A stretch of DNA of 64,000 nt from positions 1 to 64,000 of the forward strand of contig NZ_CAMFKO010000009.1 in the NCBI RefSeq assembly GCF_945957265.1, in the 5' to 3' direction. The position numbers and the translations under genes were made by a program. Position 1 is the stretch's first letter. Each line of letters opens with the position of its first letter. The notes under the pieces were generated by a model, which made no database searches, had not been told where the DNA came from, and saw only the letters and a list, made by a program, of their open reading frames with translations. The stretch is from an uncultured Dechloromonas sp. GTDB lineage: Bacteria; Pseudomonadota; Gammaproteobacteria; Burkholderiales; Rhodocyclaceae. This document shows positions 50,229 through 58,658 of this stretch, one piece after another.

Positions 50229-50934
50229 GTGTTTCTTTTTGCGTAATGGGGCGCAACGCCTTGGCGCGCACCGGTTTTTTCTTCCAGTTCGGAGTGATCA
50301 GCCGCATGCCGTGCATGCGCTTGATCGCGTGCAGCACGTAAACGCCGCCCGAAACGTTCCACCAGCGGTCGCCGGGCTGGTCGACCGTCGGCCATTGCTG
50401 GAGCCAGCGCAGCCGCTCGAGCGGGGGAATGAAACAGCCCAGCTTGCCCTGGGCGACCTCGAACCCCAGCAGTTTCAGCCAGTCCTTCAGGCGGTTCATC
50501 GACAGGTAGCTGCCATTCCACGGATATTCGCCACTGCGGTCGAAGCGACGCTTCAGGCCCCACAGCGACAGCGGATTGAAGCCGATGACGACGACCTGCC
50601 CCTCGGGGATCAGGACGCGTTCGACCTCGCGCAGGATCTGGTGCGGTTCGTCGCTGAACTCCAGGACATGCGGCAGGACGAGCAGGTCGGTGCTGTTCGA
50701 GGCGATCGGCAAGGCGTGGAAATCGCACAGGAAATCGCCGCCGGGCATGTCGCCGCCCTTCTGGCGAAGGGGAATGCGGTTGGCGCGCAGGTAATCCACC
50801 TGTTGCAGGCCGATCTGCAGCGCATGGTAGCCGAAGATGTCGGTCAGCATGCGGTCGACCTGCGCCTGTTCCCAGTCGAGCACGGAGCGGCCGGCGGCCG
50901 ACGCGAGCCAGCGGTCGAGCCCGGGAATTGACAT
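50218..50934 (-). CDS. Class I SAM-dependent methyltransferase next to rnhA
   Basis: A 238-residue methyltransferase-11-like protein. [20 protein letters not shown] and [16 protein letters not shown] are the post-motif I-III region, while the classical glycine-rich motif I is degenerate. Homologues regularly sit between gloB and rnhA in Betaproteobacteria; the substrate is unknown. The ATG at 50934 is chosen because longer readings overlap the divergent gloB. It shares only a 28-base gap with gloB. Confidence 0.8.
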   Translation of the reverse strand: MSIPGLDRWLASAAGRSVLDWEQAQVDRMLTDIFGYHALQIGLQQVDYLRANRIPLRQKGGDMPGGDFLCDFHALPIASNSTDLLVLPHVLEFSDEPHQILREVERVLIPEGQVVVIGFNPLSLWGLKRRFDRSGEYPWNGSYLSMNRLKDWLKLLGFEVAQGKLGCFIPPLERLRWLQQWPTVDQPGDRWWNVSGGVYVLHAIKRMHGMRLITPNWKKKPVRAKALRPITQKETHGH

Positions 50935-50962
50935 CCGGGGCGAGTCGCTCGATAGTTCCGGC

Positions 50963-51718
50963 ATGTTTGACGTGTCGTTCATTCCCGCATTCAAGGACAA
51001 TTACATCTGGCTGCTCACCCAGGGCAAGCGCGCGGTCGTCGTCGACCCCGGCGACGCGGCTCCCGTGCTCGCCAGGCTGGATGCCGACGGTCTGCGTCTC
51101 GAAGGCATCCTGATCACGCATCACCACGCCGATCACCAGGGGGGCGTTGCCGAACTGTCAGCGCGCGGGCCGCTCTGGGTCCATGCGCCGGGCAACGAGT
51201 CTATCACAGGCTGCACCCACCCCCTGTACGGTGGCGAAAGCATCGAGATTCTCGGCCAGCCCGTCAGCGTGCTGGCGGTGCCCGGGCATACCCTCGGGCA
51301 TCTGGCCTACCGGGCCGGGGGAGCCCTGTTTTGCGGCGACACCCTGTTCGGTGCCGGCTGCGGGCGGCTGTTCGAAGGGACGCCAGCGCAGATGTCGGAC
51401 TCCCTCGAGCGCATCGCCGCCTTGCCGGACGCGACACGGGTCTACTGCGCGCATGAATACACCGAGATGAACCTGCGTTTCGCGCTGGCCGTCGAGCCGG
51501 ACAACGCCGCCGTGCAGGCGCGGGTGGCGCAGGTGGCATCGCTGCGCGCCGCCGGCCTGCCCAGCGTTCCCTCCACCCTGGGCGAGGAGAAGGCGACCAA
51601 TCCCTTCCTGCGCTGCGGCGAGCCCGCCGTGATCGAGGCCGCATTGCGGCATGGCGCAACCGCCCGCGACCGGGTTTCGGTCTTTGCGGCAATACGCGGC
51701 TGGCGAAACGGTTTCTAG
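50963..51718 (+). CDS. gloB: Hydroxyacylglutathione hydrolase (glyoxalase II)
   Basis: A 251-residue metallo-beta-lactamase-fold enzyme that hydrolyses S-lactoylglutathione, the second step of methylglyoxal detoxification. The zinc motif THHHADHQGG is near residues 52-61, the further ligands are in VPGHTLGHLAY and FCGDTLFGAGCGR, and a C-terminal HEYTEMNLRFAL completes the family pattern. Its TAG stop overlaps the TAG stop of the convergent response regulator in a shared CTAG. Confidence 0.96.
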   Translation: MFDVSFIPAFKDNYIWLLTQGKRAVVVDPGDAAPVLARLDADGLRLEGILITHHHADHQGGVAELSARGPLWVHAPGNESITGCTHPLYGGESIEILGQPVSVLAVPGHTLGHLAYRAGGALFCGDTLFGAGCGRLFEGTPAQMSDSLERIAALPDATRVYCAHEYTEMNLRFALAVEPDNAAVQARVAQVASLRAAGLPSVPSTLGEEKATNPFLRCGEPAVIEAALRHGATARDRVSVFAAIRGWRNGF

Positions 51719-52107
51719 GGTTTTCTCTGCAGGATGCGGCTGCTGGCCCTGGCCAGCGTATCGAGTACCCGGGCCGCGTTGAACGGCTTGATGATGAAGC
51801 CGCTGGCCCCGTTTTGTATCGACTCCTGCACCGTTTCCGGATCGGAGCTGCTGGTCACCATGATGACCTCGACGTTCGGCTGTGTTGCCTTGATCTCGAC
51901 AAGCGCCTCGATGCCGTTCTTTTCCGGCATCATCACGTCCATGCAGACGACGTCGGGCTTCAGGCGGCCGACGATGTCGACGGCGGCCGAGCCGTTGCGC
52001 GCCTCGCCGACGACGTCGTATTCCTCGCCGCGCAACATCCCGCGCAGGATGGCGCGCATCATGTCGTTGTCGTCGGCAATGACGATGGAGATCCGGCGTT
52101 TGTCCAT
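51715..52107 (-). CDS. Single-domain CheY-like response regulator
   Basis: A 130-residue receiver-only protein: IVIADDND near residue 9, phospho-aspartate in VVCMDVMMPEKNG near 56, threonine in VTSSSDPE and lysine in GFIIKPF. The lack of an output domain suggests control through protein contact, for example with a flagellar motor, a kinase or the neighbouring diguanylate cyclase. It starts 5 bases after the cyclase stop, so the two are probably co-expressed. No kinase gene adjoins them. Confidence 0.9.
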   Translation of the reverse strand: MDKRRISIVIADDNDMMRAILRGMLRGEEYDVVGEARNGSAAVDIVGRLKPDVVCMDVMMPEKNGIEALVEIKATQPNVEVIMVTSSSDPETVQESIQNGASGFIIKPFNAARVLDTLARASSRILQRKP

Positions 52108-52112
52108 GTGGT

Positions 52113-53054
52113 TCAGGCGGCGTCGGCGCGGCAGATGCGGTCCCGCCCGTCCTGCTTCGCTCGATAAAGGGCCTTGCTGGCAGCCTGGACCAGGTCGTCC
52201 GGCGGATTGTCGAAACCCGGTGCGGCGGAGGCGATGCCGATACTCAGGCTGACCTGGCCGAACGGCGAGGAGACATGGGGAATCGTCAACTCCTGGACGC
52301 CGCCGCGGATTTTCTCGGCGACCATCAGCGCGCCGCCGATGGTCGTCTCGGCCAGGATGACCGCAAATTCTTCGCCGCCGTAGCGGGCGACGGTATCCGA
52401 GGGGCGCTCCGAGTAGCGGCTGATGGTCGCCGCCAGCGTGCGCAGGCAAGCGTCGCCGGCCGTCCGGCCGTAGGTGTCGTTGTACAGCTTCAGGTAGTCG
52501 ACGTCGCACATCAGCAGGGCGACCGGATTGGAGTGGCGACGGGCGCGCCGCCATTCGACCGACAGGGCTTCGTCGAAATGGCGCCGGTTGGCGATGCCGG
52601 TCAGGCTGTCGCTGGACGAGATGCGGGTCAGTTCCTGGTTGGCGGCATCGAGCTTGCGCGTCAGCGAAAGGAGCGATGTGCGCATCAGGACCAGGCGCTG
52701 CATGGCGCGAATCTTGGCGCCCAGGGCAATCTCGCTGATCGGGCTGAGCAGGTAGTCGTCGCCGCCGGCGGCGATGCCCTTCTCGATCTCGTCGTCCTGC
52801 CCGGTCGAAGACAGGAAGATGATCGGCGTCCATTCGCCCGGTTTCTCGGTGGCCCGTATCTGCCGCGTCAGCGCCAGGCCGTCGATGCGGGGCGAGGCAA
52901 TGTCGAGCAGGATGAGATCGGGCGCTTCGCCGGCGAACAGCCCGAGCGCGGCTTCGCCGCTGGCGGCGCCGACGGCGAGCGCGCCGCAACGTTCGACATA
53001 CTGCCTGAGCAGGGAAGGGGTGGATCGGCTGTCTTCGACAATGAGTATTTTCAT
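52113..53054 (-). CDS. Receiver-GGDEF diguanylate cyclase (PleD/WspR-like)
   Basis: A 313-residue response regulator with a receiver domain (VEDSRST near 6, phospho-aspartate in LILLDIASP near 51, residues 1-120) and a C-terminal GGDEF domain (150-310). The active-site motif is GGEEF near 225, and an RPSD inhibitory I-site lies five residues before it, so product inhibition by c-di-GMP is expected. It makes cyclic di-GMP on phosphorylation. It forms an operon with the CheY-like protein downstream. Confidence 0.93.
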   Translation of the reverse strand: MKILIVEDSRSTPSLLRQYVERCGALAVGAASGEAALGLFAGEAPDLILLDIASPRIDGLALTRQIRATEKPGEWTPIIFLSSTGQDDEIEKGIAAGGDDYLLSPISEIALGAKIRAMQRLVLMRTSLLSLTRKLDAANQELTRISSSDSLTGIANRRHFDEALSVEWRRARRHSNPVALLMCDVDYLKLYNDTYGRTAGDACLRTLAATISRYSERPSDTVARYGGEEFAVILAETTIGGALMVAEKIRGGVQELTIPHVSSPFGQVSLSIGIASAAPGFDNPPDDLVQAASKALYRAKQDGRDRICRADAA

Positions 53055-53083
53055 GGAGAGGCCGCGAACGCTATCGTCTCAGT

Positions 53084-53482
53084 CTAACGGCAATACTGGC
53101 TGAAGAAAACCAGTGCGCCCATTGCAATGCTCACCGCGACCATGCACCAGACGACGCCCCACACCAGGGACTGCCGGGTTTGATGGTGGGCGGCGCGTTG
53201 CCTGTATTGCAGGTAGCGCTGCACTTCGCCCAGGGTCAGGATGGTCGAGAAGGCAAAGAAGATCATGCCGAAGAACATGGCGATGATGGTGCCGTTGGTC
53301 ATTTCGCGGCAGGAAGCGCCGGTACGGTGCATGAAGACGAGGATGGCGTCGGTCTTGAAGGCAAAGGTCGCCACCAGGTAGGCAAGCCCGGCAAACAAGC
53401 CGATCAATCCGATTCCCAGCCAGGTCTGCCAGCGCTGCAGCTGGCTTAGTACGGCACCGATTTCGTCAATCAACCACTTCAT
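53084..53482 (-). CDS. Small membrane protein of unknown function
   Basis: A 132-residue protein with three predicted transmembrane helices: about 22-42 (IGLIGLFAGLAYLVATFAF), 65-86 (TIIAMFFGMIFFAFSTIL) and 107-127 (VVWCMVAVSIAMGALVFF). A basic linker (RYLQYRQRAAHHQTRQ) connects helices 2 and 3. No family recognised. It is divergent from the DUF748 gene. Confidence 0.65.
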   Translation of the reverse strand: MKWLIDEIGAVLSQLQRWQTWLGIGLIGLFAGLAYLVATFAFKTDAILVFMHRTGASCREMTNGTIIAMFFGMIFFAFSTILTLGEVQRYLQYRQRAAHHQTRQSLVWGVVWCMVAVSIAMGALVFFSQYCR

Positions 53483-53492
53483 ACATTTGTGC

Positions 53493-53520
53493 TTATGCGG
53501 GTGTGGGTTACTGGTATGCT
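53493..53520 (+). promoter_or_regulatory. Putative sigma70 promoter of the DUF748 gene
   Basis: Extended -10 TGGTATGCT (TATGCT at 53515-53520) with a weak -35 TTATGC 16 bases upstream (53493-53498), in the short gap before the DUF748 start. Sequence resemblance only. Confidence 0.35.
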
Positions 53521-53556
53521 AGATTCAGGAATCCAGAGCAATAGAGGCAGAATATC

Positions 53557-56500
53557 ATGGGGCAGCAGGGGGCGAATAATTCAGTAGCAATGTCACGACT
53601 TTCTGATGCGCTCAAATCCCGGCGCAGCCTGAATATCGGAAAGTGGCTGCTGATATTTCTGCTTGTTTTCGGCGCTTTCGGTTATTTTGCCGCGCCGCCG
53701 CTGGTAAAAAGCATTTTGCTCAAGCAGCTCGCGCAGCAGCTGCACCGCGAAGTCAGCATCGAACAGATCGCCATCAACCCTTACGCGCTGTCGGCCCGGG
53801 TGAACGGGCTGTCGATCAAGGCCGAGGGCGGCAGGGAAGTGGCCGGTTTCGACGAGCTTTTCGTCAACCTGTCGTCGGCGTCGCTGTTCAAGCTGGCCGC
53901 CGTCGTCGACGAAATCCGTCTCCAGGGCTTGCGCGTTGCCGTGACCCGGGTGGCCGACGGCCGCTACGACATTTCGGACCTGCTTGACGAGTGGATGAAG
54001 CCCAAGGACGAGCCGGACACCGGCACGCCGCGTTTTTCGCTGAACAACATCCAGCTGATCAACGGCAAGATCGTGTTCGACGACCAGCCGAAGGGCAAGG
54101 TGCATACGATCGGCGACATCAACCTGGCGCTGCCCTTCGTGTCCAGCCTGCCGTACCAGGCCGAGGTGCTGCTCAGCCCGTCGTTCTCGGCCAATATCAA
54201 CGGCGCGCCGCTGGCCTTGACTGGTGAGACCAAGCCGTTTTCGACGACCCACGAAAGCCACCTGAATCTCGACCTGGATCGCTTCGACCTGGCCGTCCTG
54301 CAGCCCTACCTGCCCGAGTCGCTGCCCTTCAGGCTGGCCGCGGGAACGCTCGACACGGAAATGAAAGCCATGTTCAAGGAGGTTTCCGACCAGGTCTATT
54401 CCGTGTCCATCGTCGGCGCCGCGCATGTGTCGGGCCTCGATCTGACCGAGGCCAACGGGGCCCCGCTGCTCGCCTGGAAGCGGCTCGATATCGAACTCGA
54501 CAACATCGATCCGATCAATCGCCTGGCGGCGGTCAGGCGCGTCGGGCTCGACGGCCCGGTGGTCAGCCTGGCGGTGAGCAAGCAGGGCGAGTTCAACGTT
54601 TTCCGGGTGCTGGAAAAAATGGCCGCCAAGGCGCCGGAAAAAGCGGAACAGCCGGCAGAACCGGGCAAGCCCTTCGCCTGGACGCTGGGCGAGTTCGCGC
54701 TGAGCAACGGCCTGCTGCGCTGGCAGGATGAGTCGAACGCGGTGCCGGTGGCCGGCGAGGTGCGGAATCTCCACGTGGCGGTCGGCAAGGTGGACAGCAA
54801 GCTGGTCGATCCGATAGAGATTTCCGAGGTGGGCTACCAGGTCGATCTCGGCGATCGTTTCCGCGTCGAGAACATGTCGGTGAAAGGCATCCGGATCGAT
54901 TTGCCCGGGCGGCGCATCGACATCGCCGAGGTGCTCAATGCCGGCGCGCGGGCCCGCATGGTGCGCAACAAGGCGGGCAAGATCGAATGGGTCAGTTCGC
55001 CGATCCTGAAAACGATCCGCGAGAGCGATGCCAAAGCCAGGGATGAGAAACCCTGGATCGGCAAGGTAGGCAAACTGGCCGTCGAGGATCTCGGCTTCCG
55101 CTTCGAGGACCAGGCGACCCAGCCGAACGCCGTGCAGGAAATCGATGGTTTCAGCCTCCATGGCGAAGGCTTGACCAACGAGCCCAACCAGAAGGGGCGG
55201 ATCGCGCTGAAGACCCGGGTCAACAAGAAGGGCAGCCTGAACGTCGATGGCAGCCTGCAGGTCTTTCCGCTCGACGTCGCGGTCAAGGTCGAGACCCTGG
55301 CGGTGCCGCTGACCCCGCTCGAGCCTTATCTCAGCCAGTTCCTCAACGTTTCGGTCAATCGCGGGCAGATATCGAACAAGGGCGAGGCCACGGCCAAGCT
55401 CGATACGGTCGGGCTGAAAGCCGGCTACAAGGGCAATTTCACGCTGGGCGACTTCGTGGCGGTGGACAAGGCGAACAGCGCCGACTTCCTGAAGTGGAAG
55501 TCGCTGTATTTCGGCGGTATCGATTTCAGGCTGGAGCCGATGGCCGTCAATATCGGCGAAATCGCGCTCAGCGATTTCTACTCGCGCCTGATCCTCAACA
55601 AGGAAGGCAAGCTGAACGTTGCCGACATCGTCAGGAAGCCGGAAGGCGAAGCCGCGGCCAAGCCGGCCGAGCCGCCCGTCGCGGCCAAGGGCGAGGCGAA
55701 ACCGGCCGCCGCGCCGGCCAAGCCCGCCGTCCCGATCAAGATCGCCAAGATCACCTTGCAGAACGGCACGGTCAATTTCTCGGATCTTTTCGTCAAGCCG
55801 AACTACACGGTCAATCTCGCCAAGCTGGGCGGGCGGATCAGCGGCCTGTCGTCGGCCGCCGACACGGTCGCCGACATGGAGTTGCGCGGCCGCTATGCCA
55901 ATTCGGCCCCGGTCCAGATCCTGGCCAAGCTGAATCCGCTGGCCGCCAAGTCCTATCTCGACCTGAAGGCCGATATCACCGGTGTCGACCTGACCGGCTT
56001 TTCTCCCTACGCGGGCAAGTACGCCGGCTACGCCATCGAGAAGGGCAAGCTGTCGCTGAACGTTGCCTACAAGCTGGAAAACAACCAGCTGGCCGCCGAG
56101 AACCGCCTGTTCATCGACCAGTTCACCTTCGGCGACAAGGTGGAAAGCCCGGATGCGACGAAGCTGCCGGTGAATCTGGCCATCTCCCTGCTCAAGAACA
56201 ACCGCGGCGAGATCGACCTGAACCTGCCCATCGCGGGCTCGCTCGACGATCCGCAGTTCTCCATCGGCGGCCTGGTCGTCAAGGTCATCGTCAACCTCTT
56301 CGTCAAGGCGGTGACTTCGCCGTTCGCCTTGCTCGGTTCGATGTTCGGCGGCGGCGAAGAGTTGTCGACCATCGAATTCGCCGCCGGACGGGCGGGCTTC
56401 GATGCCGCGGCCACGAAGAAGCTGGAAAGCCTGTCCAAGGCGCTGGTCGAACGCAATTCGCTGAAGCTGGACATCACCGGCCGCGCCGACCCGGAAGCCG

Positions 56501-56910
56501 ACAAGGAAGGCGTCAAGCGGGTTGCCATCGAGCGGGCCATGAAGGCCGAGAAACTGAAGGACCTGAAAAAGGCCGGCGAAGGCAAATCGCTCGAGGAAAT
56601 CGACATTGCCGCCGAGGAATACAAGACCTACCTGACGCGGGCCTACAAGGAAGCCAAGTTCCCGAAGCCGCGTAACGTCGTCGGCATGCAGAAGGACCTT
56701 CCGGTCGAGGAAATGGAGAAGCTGATGCTGACCAACCTGCCGGCAAGCGACGACGACATCAAGACCCTGGCCGGCCGTCGCGCCGAAGCCGTGCAGTCCT
56801 GGCTGGTCGAGCAGGGCAAGGTGCCGCCCGAGCGGGTCTTCCTGCTGCCGCCCAAGGTCGAGCATGACGACAAGGGCAAGGGTAGTCGTGCCGATTTTTC
56901 CTTGAGGTGA
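53557..56910 (+). CDS. DUF748/AsmA-like envelope protein with OmpA-like tail
   Basis: A 1117-residue protein. One N-terminal transmembrane helix (about 28-50) is followed by a very long beta-rich periplasmic region with AsmA/DUF748 repeats. An Ala/Pro/Lys linker is near 690-725 (AAKPAEPPVAAKGEAKPAA), and the C-terminal OmpA-like part runs from about 945 (IEFAAGRAGFDAAATKKL, LKLDITGRADPEADKEG). AsmA-like proteins are thought to bridge inner and outer membranes and move phospholipid. An alternative start at the ATG 11 codons downstream is possible; AGAGG favours 53557. Confidence 0.82.
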   Translation: MGQQGANNSVAMSRLSDALKSRRSLNIGKWLLIFLLVFGAFGYFAAPPLVKSILLKQLAQQLHREVSIEQIAINPYALSARVNGLSIKAEGGREVAGFDELFVNLSSASLFKLAAVVDEIRLQGLRVAVTRVADGRYDISDLLDEWMKPKDEPDTGTPRFSLNNIQLINGKIVFDDQPKGKVHTIGDINLALPFVSSLPYQAEVLLSPSFSANINGAPLALTGETKPFSTTHESHLNLDLDRFDLAVLQPYLPESLPFRLAAGTLDTEMKAMFKEVSDQVYSVSIVGAAHVSGLDLTEANGAPLLAWKRLDIELDNIDPINRLAAVRRVGLDGPVVSLAVSKQGEFNVFRVLEKMAAKAPEKAEQPAEPGKPFAWTLGEFALSNGLLRWQDESNAVPVAGEVRNLHVAVGKVDSKLVDPIEISEVGYQVDLGDRFRVENMSVKGIRIDLPGRRIDIAEVLNAGARARMVRNKAGKIEWVSSPILKTIRESDAKARDEKPWIGKVGKLAVEDLGFRFEDQATQPNAVQEIDGFSLHGEGLTNEPNQKGRIALKTRVNKKGSLNVDGSLQVFPLDVAVKVETLAVPLTPLEPYLSQFLNVSVNRGQISNKGEATAKLDTVGLKAGYKGNFTLGDFVAVDKANSADFLKWKSLYFGGIDFRLEPMAVNIGEIALSDFYSRLILNKEGKLNVADIVRKPEGEAAAKPAEPPVAAKGEAKPAAAPAKPAVPIKIAKITLQNGTVNFSDLFVKPNYTVNLAKLGGRISGLSSAADTVADMELRGRYANSAPVQILAKLNPLAAKSYLDLKADITGVDLTGFSPYAGKYAGYAIEKGKLSLNVAYKLENNQLAAENRLFIDQFTFGDKVESPDATKLPVNLAISLLKNNRGEIDLNLPIAGSLDDPQFSIGGLVVKVIVNLFVKAVTSPFALLGSMFGGGEELSTIEFAAGRAGFDAAATKKLESLSKALVERNSLKLDITGRADPEADKEGVKRVAIERAMKAEKLKDLKKAGEGKSLEEIDIAAEEYKTYLTRAYKEAKFPKPRNVVGMQKDLPVEEMEKLMLTNLPASDDDIKTLAGRRAEAVQSWLVEQGKVPPERVFLLPPKVEHDDKGKGSRADFSLR

Positions 56911-56917
56911 GTTGTTG

Positions 56918-58243
56918 ATGAGTGAAGCGATGGGGCTGGCCGTACTGGTCGGCGTGGTGGTGGTCATCCTGCTGCAGGTGGCCGTGTTGCTGCGCGGGGG
57001 GCGCAGGCAGGACGACGAGGCGCGTTTCCGCGCCCAGCAGGAGGCCCAGGAAAAGGGGCTGATGCGCCTGGAGCGGGAGTTGCGGGAGGAACTGGCGCGC
57101 GGCCGCCGGGAGGATGCCGAGGAGGCTTTCCGCGACCGCGAGGAGCGCGCCCAGTCGTCGAACCTGCTCAGCCAGGCCGTGACCACCCAGGTCGGCCAGT
57201 TCGGCGCCCTGCAGGCGGAACGCCTGGAAGCCTTCGCCCGCGAGCTGAACCGTTTCTCGCTGGGGCTCGACGAACGTTTCGAGCGCCTGAAGCTGACGGT
57301 CGAGGGCCGACTGACGGCGATGCAGGCCGACAATGCCAACAAGCTGGAGGAAATGCGCCGGACCGTCGATGAAAAGCTGCACGCCACGCTGGAGCAGCGC
57401 CTCGGCGAATCGTTCAAGCTGGTCAGCGACCGGCTCGAGCAGGTGCATCGCGGCCTGGGCGAAATGCAGACCCTGGCGGCCGGCGTCGGCGACCTCAAGC
57501 GGGTGCTGACCAACGTCAAGACGCGCGGCATGTGGGGCGAAGTGCAGTTGTCGGCCCTGCTCGAGCAGGTGCTGACCGGCGAGCAGTTCGCCGCCAACGT
57601 GGCGACCCGGCCGGGCAGCGGCGAGCGCGTGGACTTCGCGATTCGCCTGCCCGGCAAGGACGACGGCGCGGTCGTCTGGCTGCCCATCGACGCCAAGTTC
57701 CCGATCGAGGATTACCAGCGCCTGGTTGACGCGCAGGACCCGGCGGCCATCGAGGAGGCCGGCAAGGCCATCGAGCTGCGCCTGCGCAACGAGGCGAAAA
57801 GCATCCGCGAAAAATACGTGTCGCCGCCGCATACCACCGATTTCGCCATTCTCTACCTGCCCATCGAGGGCCTGTACGCCGAGGCGCTGCGCCGCCCCGG
57901 GCTGGCCGAGGCGCTGCAGCGCGACCAGCGCGTCAGCCTGGCCGGTCCGACGACCCTGGCGGCGATGCTCAACAGCCTGCAGATGGGTTTCCGGACGCTG
58001 GCCATCGAGCAGCGCTCGGCCGAGGTGTGGGCCGTACTGGGAGCGGTCAAGACCGAATTCGGCAAGTTCGGCGAAGCGCTGGCGCATACGAAAAAGAAGC
58101 TCGACGAAGCGAGCAACAGCATCGCCAAGGCGGAAACCCGGACCCGGCAGCTGTCGCGCAAGCTGAAGGAAGTCGAGGCGCTGCCGGTGGCGGATACGGA
58201 ACAACTGATCGGCGTGGCGGATTTCGATGGCGAAGACGAGTGA
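56918..58243 (+). CDS. rmuC: RmuC-type DNA recombination protein
   Basis: A 441-residue protein with a short N-terminal membrane helix (LAVLVGVVVVILLQVAVLL), a coiled-coil zone (about 30-170) and the RmuC nuclease-like core (TRGMWGEVQLSALLEQVL near 200, VWLPIDAKFPIEDYQRL near 250, and IREKYVSPPHTTDFAILYLP near 305). RmuC limits recombination between inverted repeats. The ATG at 56918 has GAGGTGAG upstream; a TTG two codons earlier is less likely. It overlaps the DUF3293 gene by 17 bases. Confidence 0.92.
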   Translation: MSEAMGLAVLVGVVVVILLQVAVLLRGGRRQDDEARFRAQQEAQEKGLMRLERELREELARGRREDAEEAFRDREERAQSSNLLSQAVTTQVGQFGALQAERLEAFARELNRFSLGLDERFERLKLTVEGRLTAMQADNANKLEEMRRTVDEKLHATLEQRLGESFKLVSDRLEQVHRGLGEMQTLAAGVGDLKRVLTNVKTRGMWGEVQLSALLEQVLTGEQFAANVATRPGSGERVDFAIRLPGKDDGAVVWLPIDAKFPIEDYQRLVDAQDPAAIEEAGKAIELRLRNEAKSIREKYVSPPHTTDFAILYLPIEGLYAEALRRPGLAEALQRDQRVSLAGPTTLAAMLNSLQMGFRTLAIEQRSAEVWAVLGAVKTEFGKFGEALAHTKKKLDEASNSIAKAETRTRQLSRKLKEVEALPVADTEQLIGVADFDGEDE

Positions 58244-58658
58244 GCTTGACGCGGCCTACAAGGCAACGACCTACCGGGTGTTCCTGCCCGGCGGCATGTG
58301 CGACCTGCGCGTCGGCGAGGCCTGCGAGGCATTGCGCTGCTGGCTGGAAACCGCCGGTTGTACGCAGTTCGCGGTGATCACCGCCTACAACCCGGGTTCC
58401 GTGACGACCGACGAGGCGATCAACGCCGAACGGCAGGCGGCGCTCGAGTGCGATCTGCTCGAGGGGAACTACGAGCCCTATGCCGCGCAGAACCTGCCGG
58501 ATGCTGCCGGTGCGCCGCAGGAGGAAAGCTGCTTCGTTCCCGATCTGGCCGTGGAAGATGCCTGTGCATTGGCCGGGGATTACGGGCAGAATGCGGTTAT
58601 CAGCGGAGGCCTCGACGGTGTGCCGCATCTGGTCTGGATTGAAGAAATCGAAGAATGA
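58227..58658 (+). CDS. DUF3293 family protein
   Basis: A 143-residue cytosolic protein. FAVITAYNPGS near 45 and the ending EESCFVPDLAV...YGQNAVISGGL match DUF3293, a small family of unknown function. It overlaps the RmuC stop by 17 bases and the kinase start by 4 bases (ATGA), so the three genes are tightly coupled and likely translated together. Confidence 0.8.
   Translation: MAKTSELDAAYKATTYRVFLPGGMCDLRVGEACEALRCWLETAGCTQFAVITAYNPGSVTTDEAINAERQAALECDLLEGNYEPYAAQNLPDAAGAPQEESCFVPDLAVEDACALAGDYGQNAVISGGLDGVPHLVWIEEIEE

Noticed and set aside
53593..57696. A 1367-codon open frame on the minus strand opposite DUF748 and rmuC
   Set aside because: It is antisense to two well-supported genes, has a low-complexity Arg/Gly/Asp composition and matches no family; long antisense open frames are expected at this GC content.
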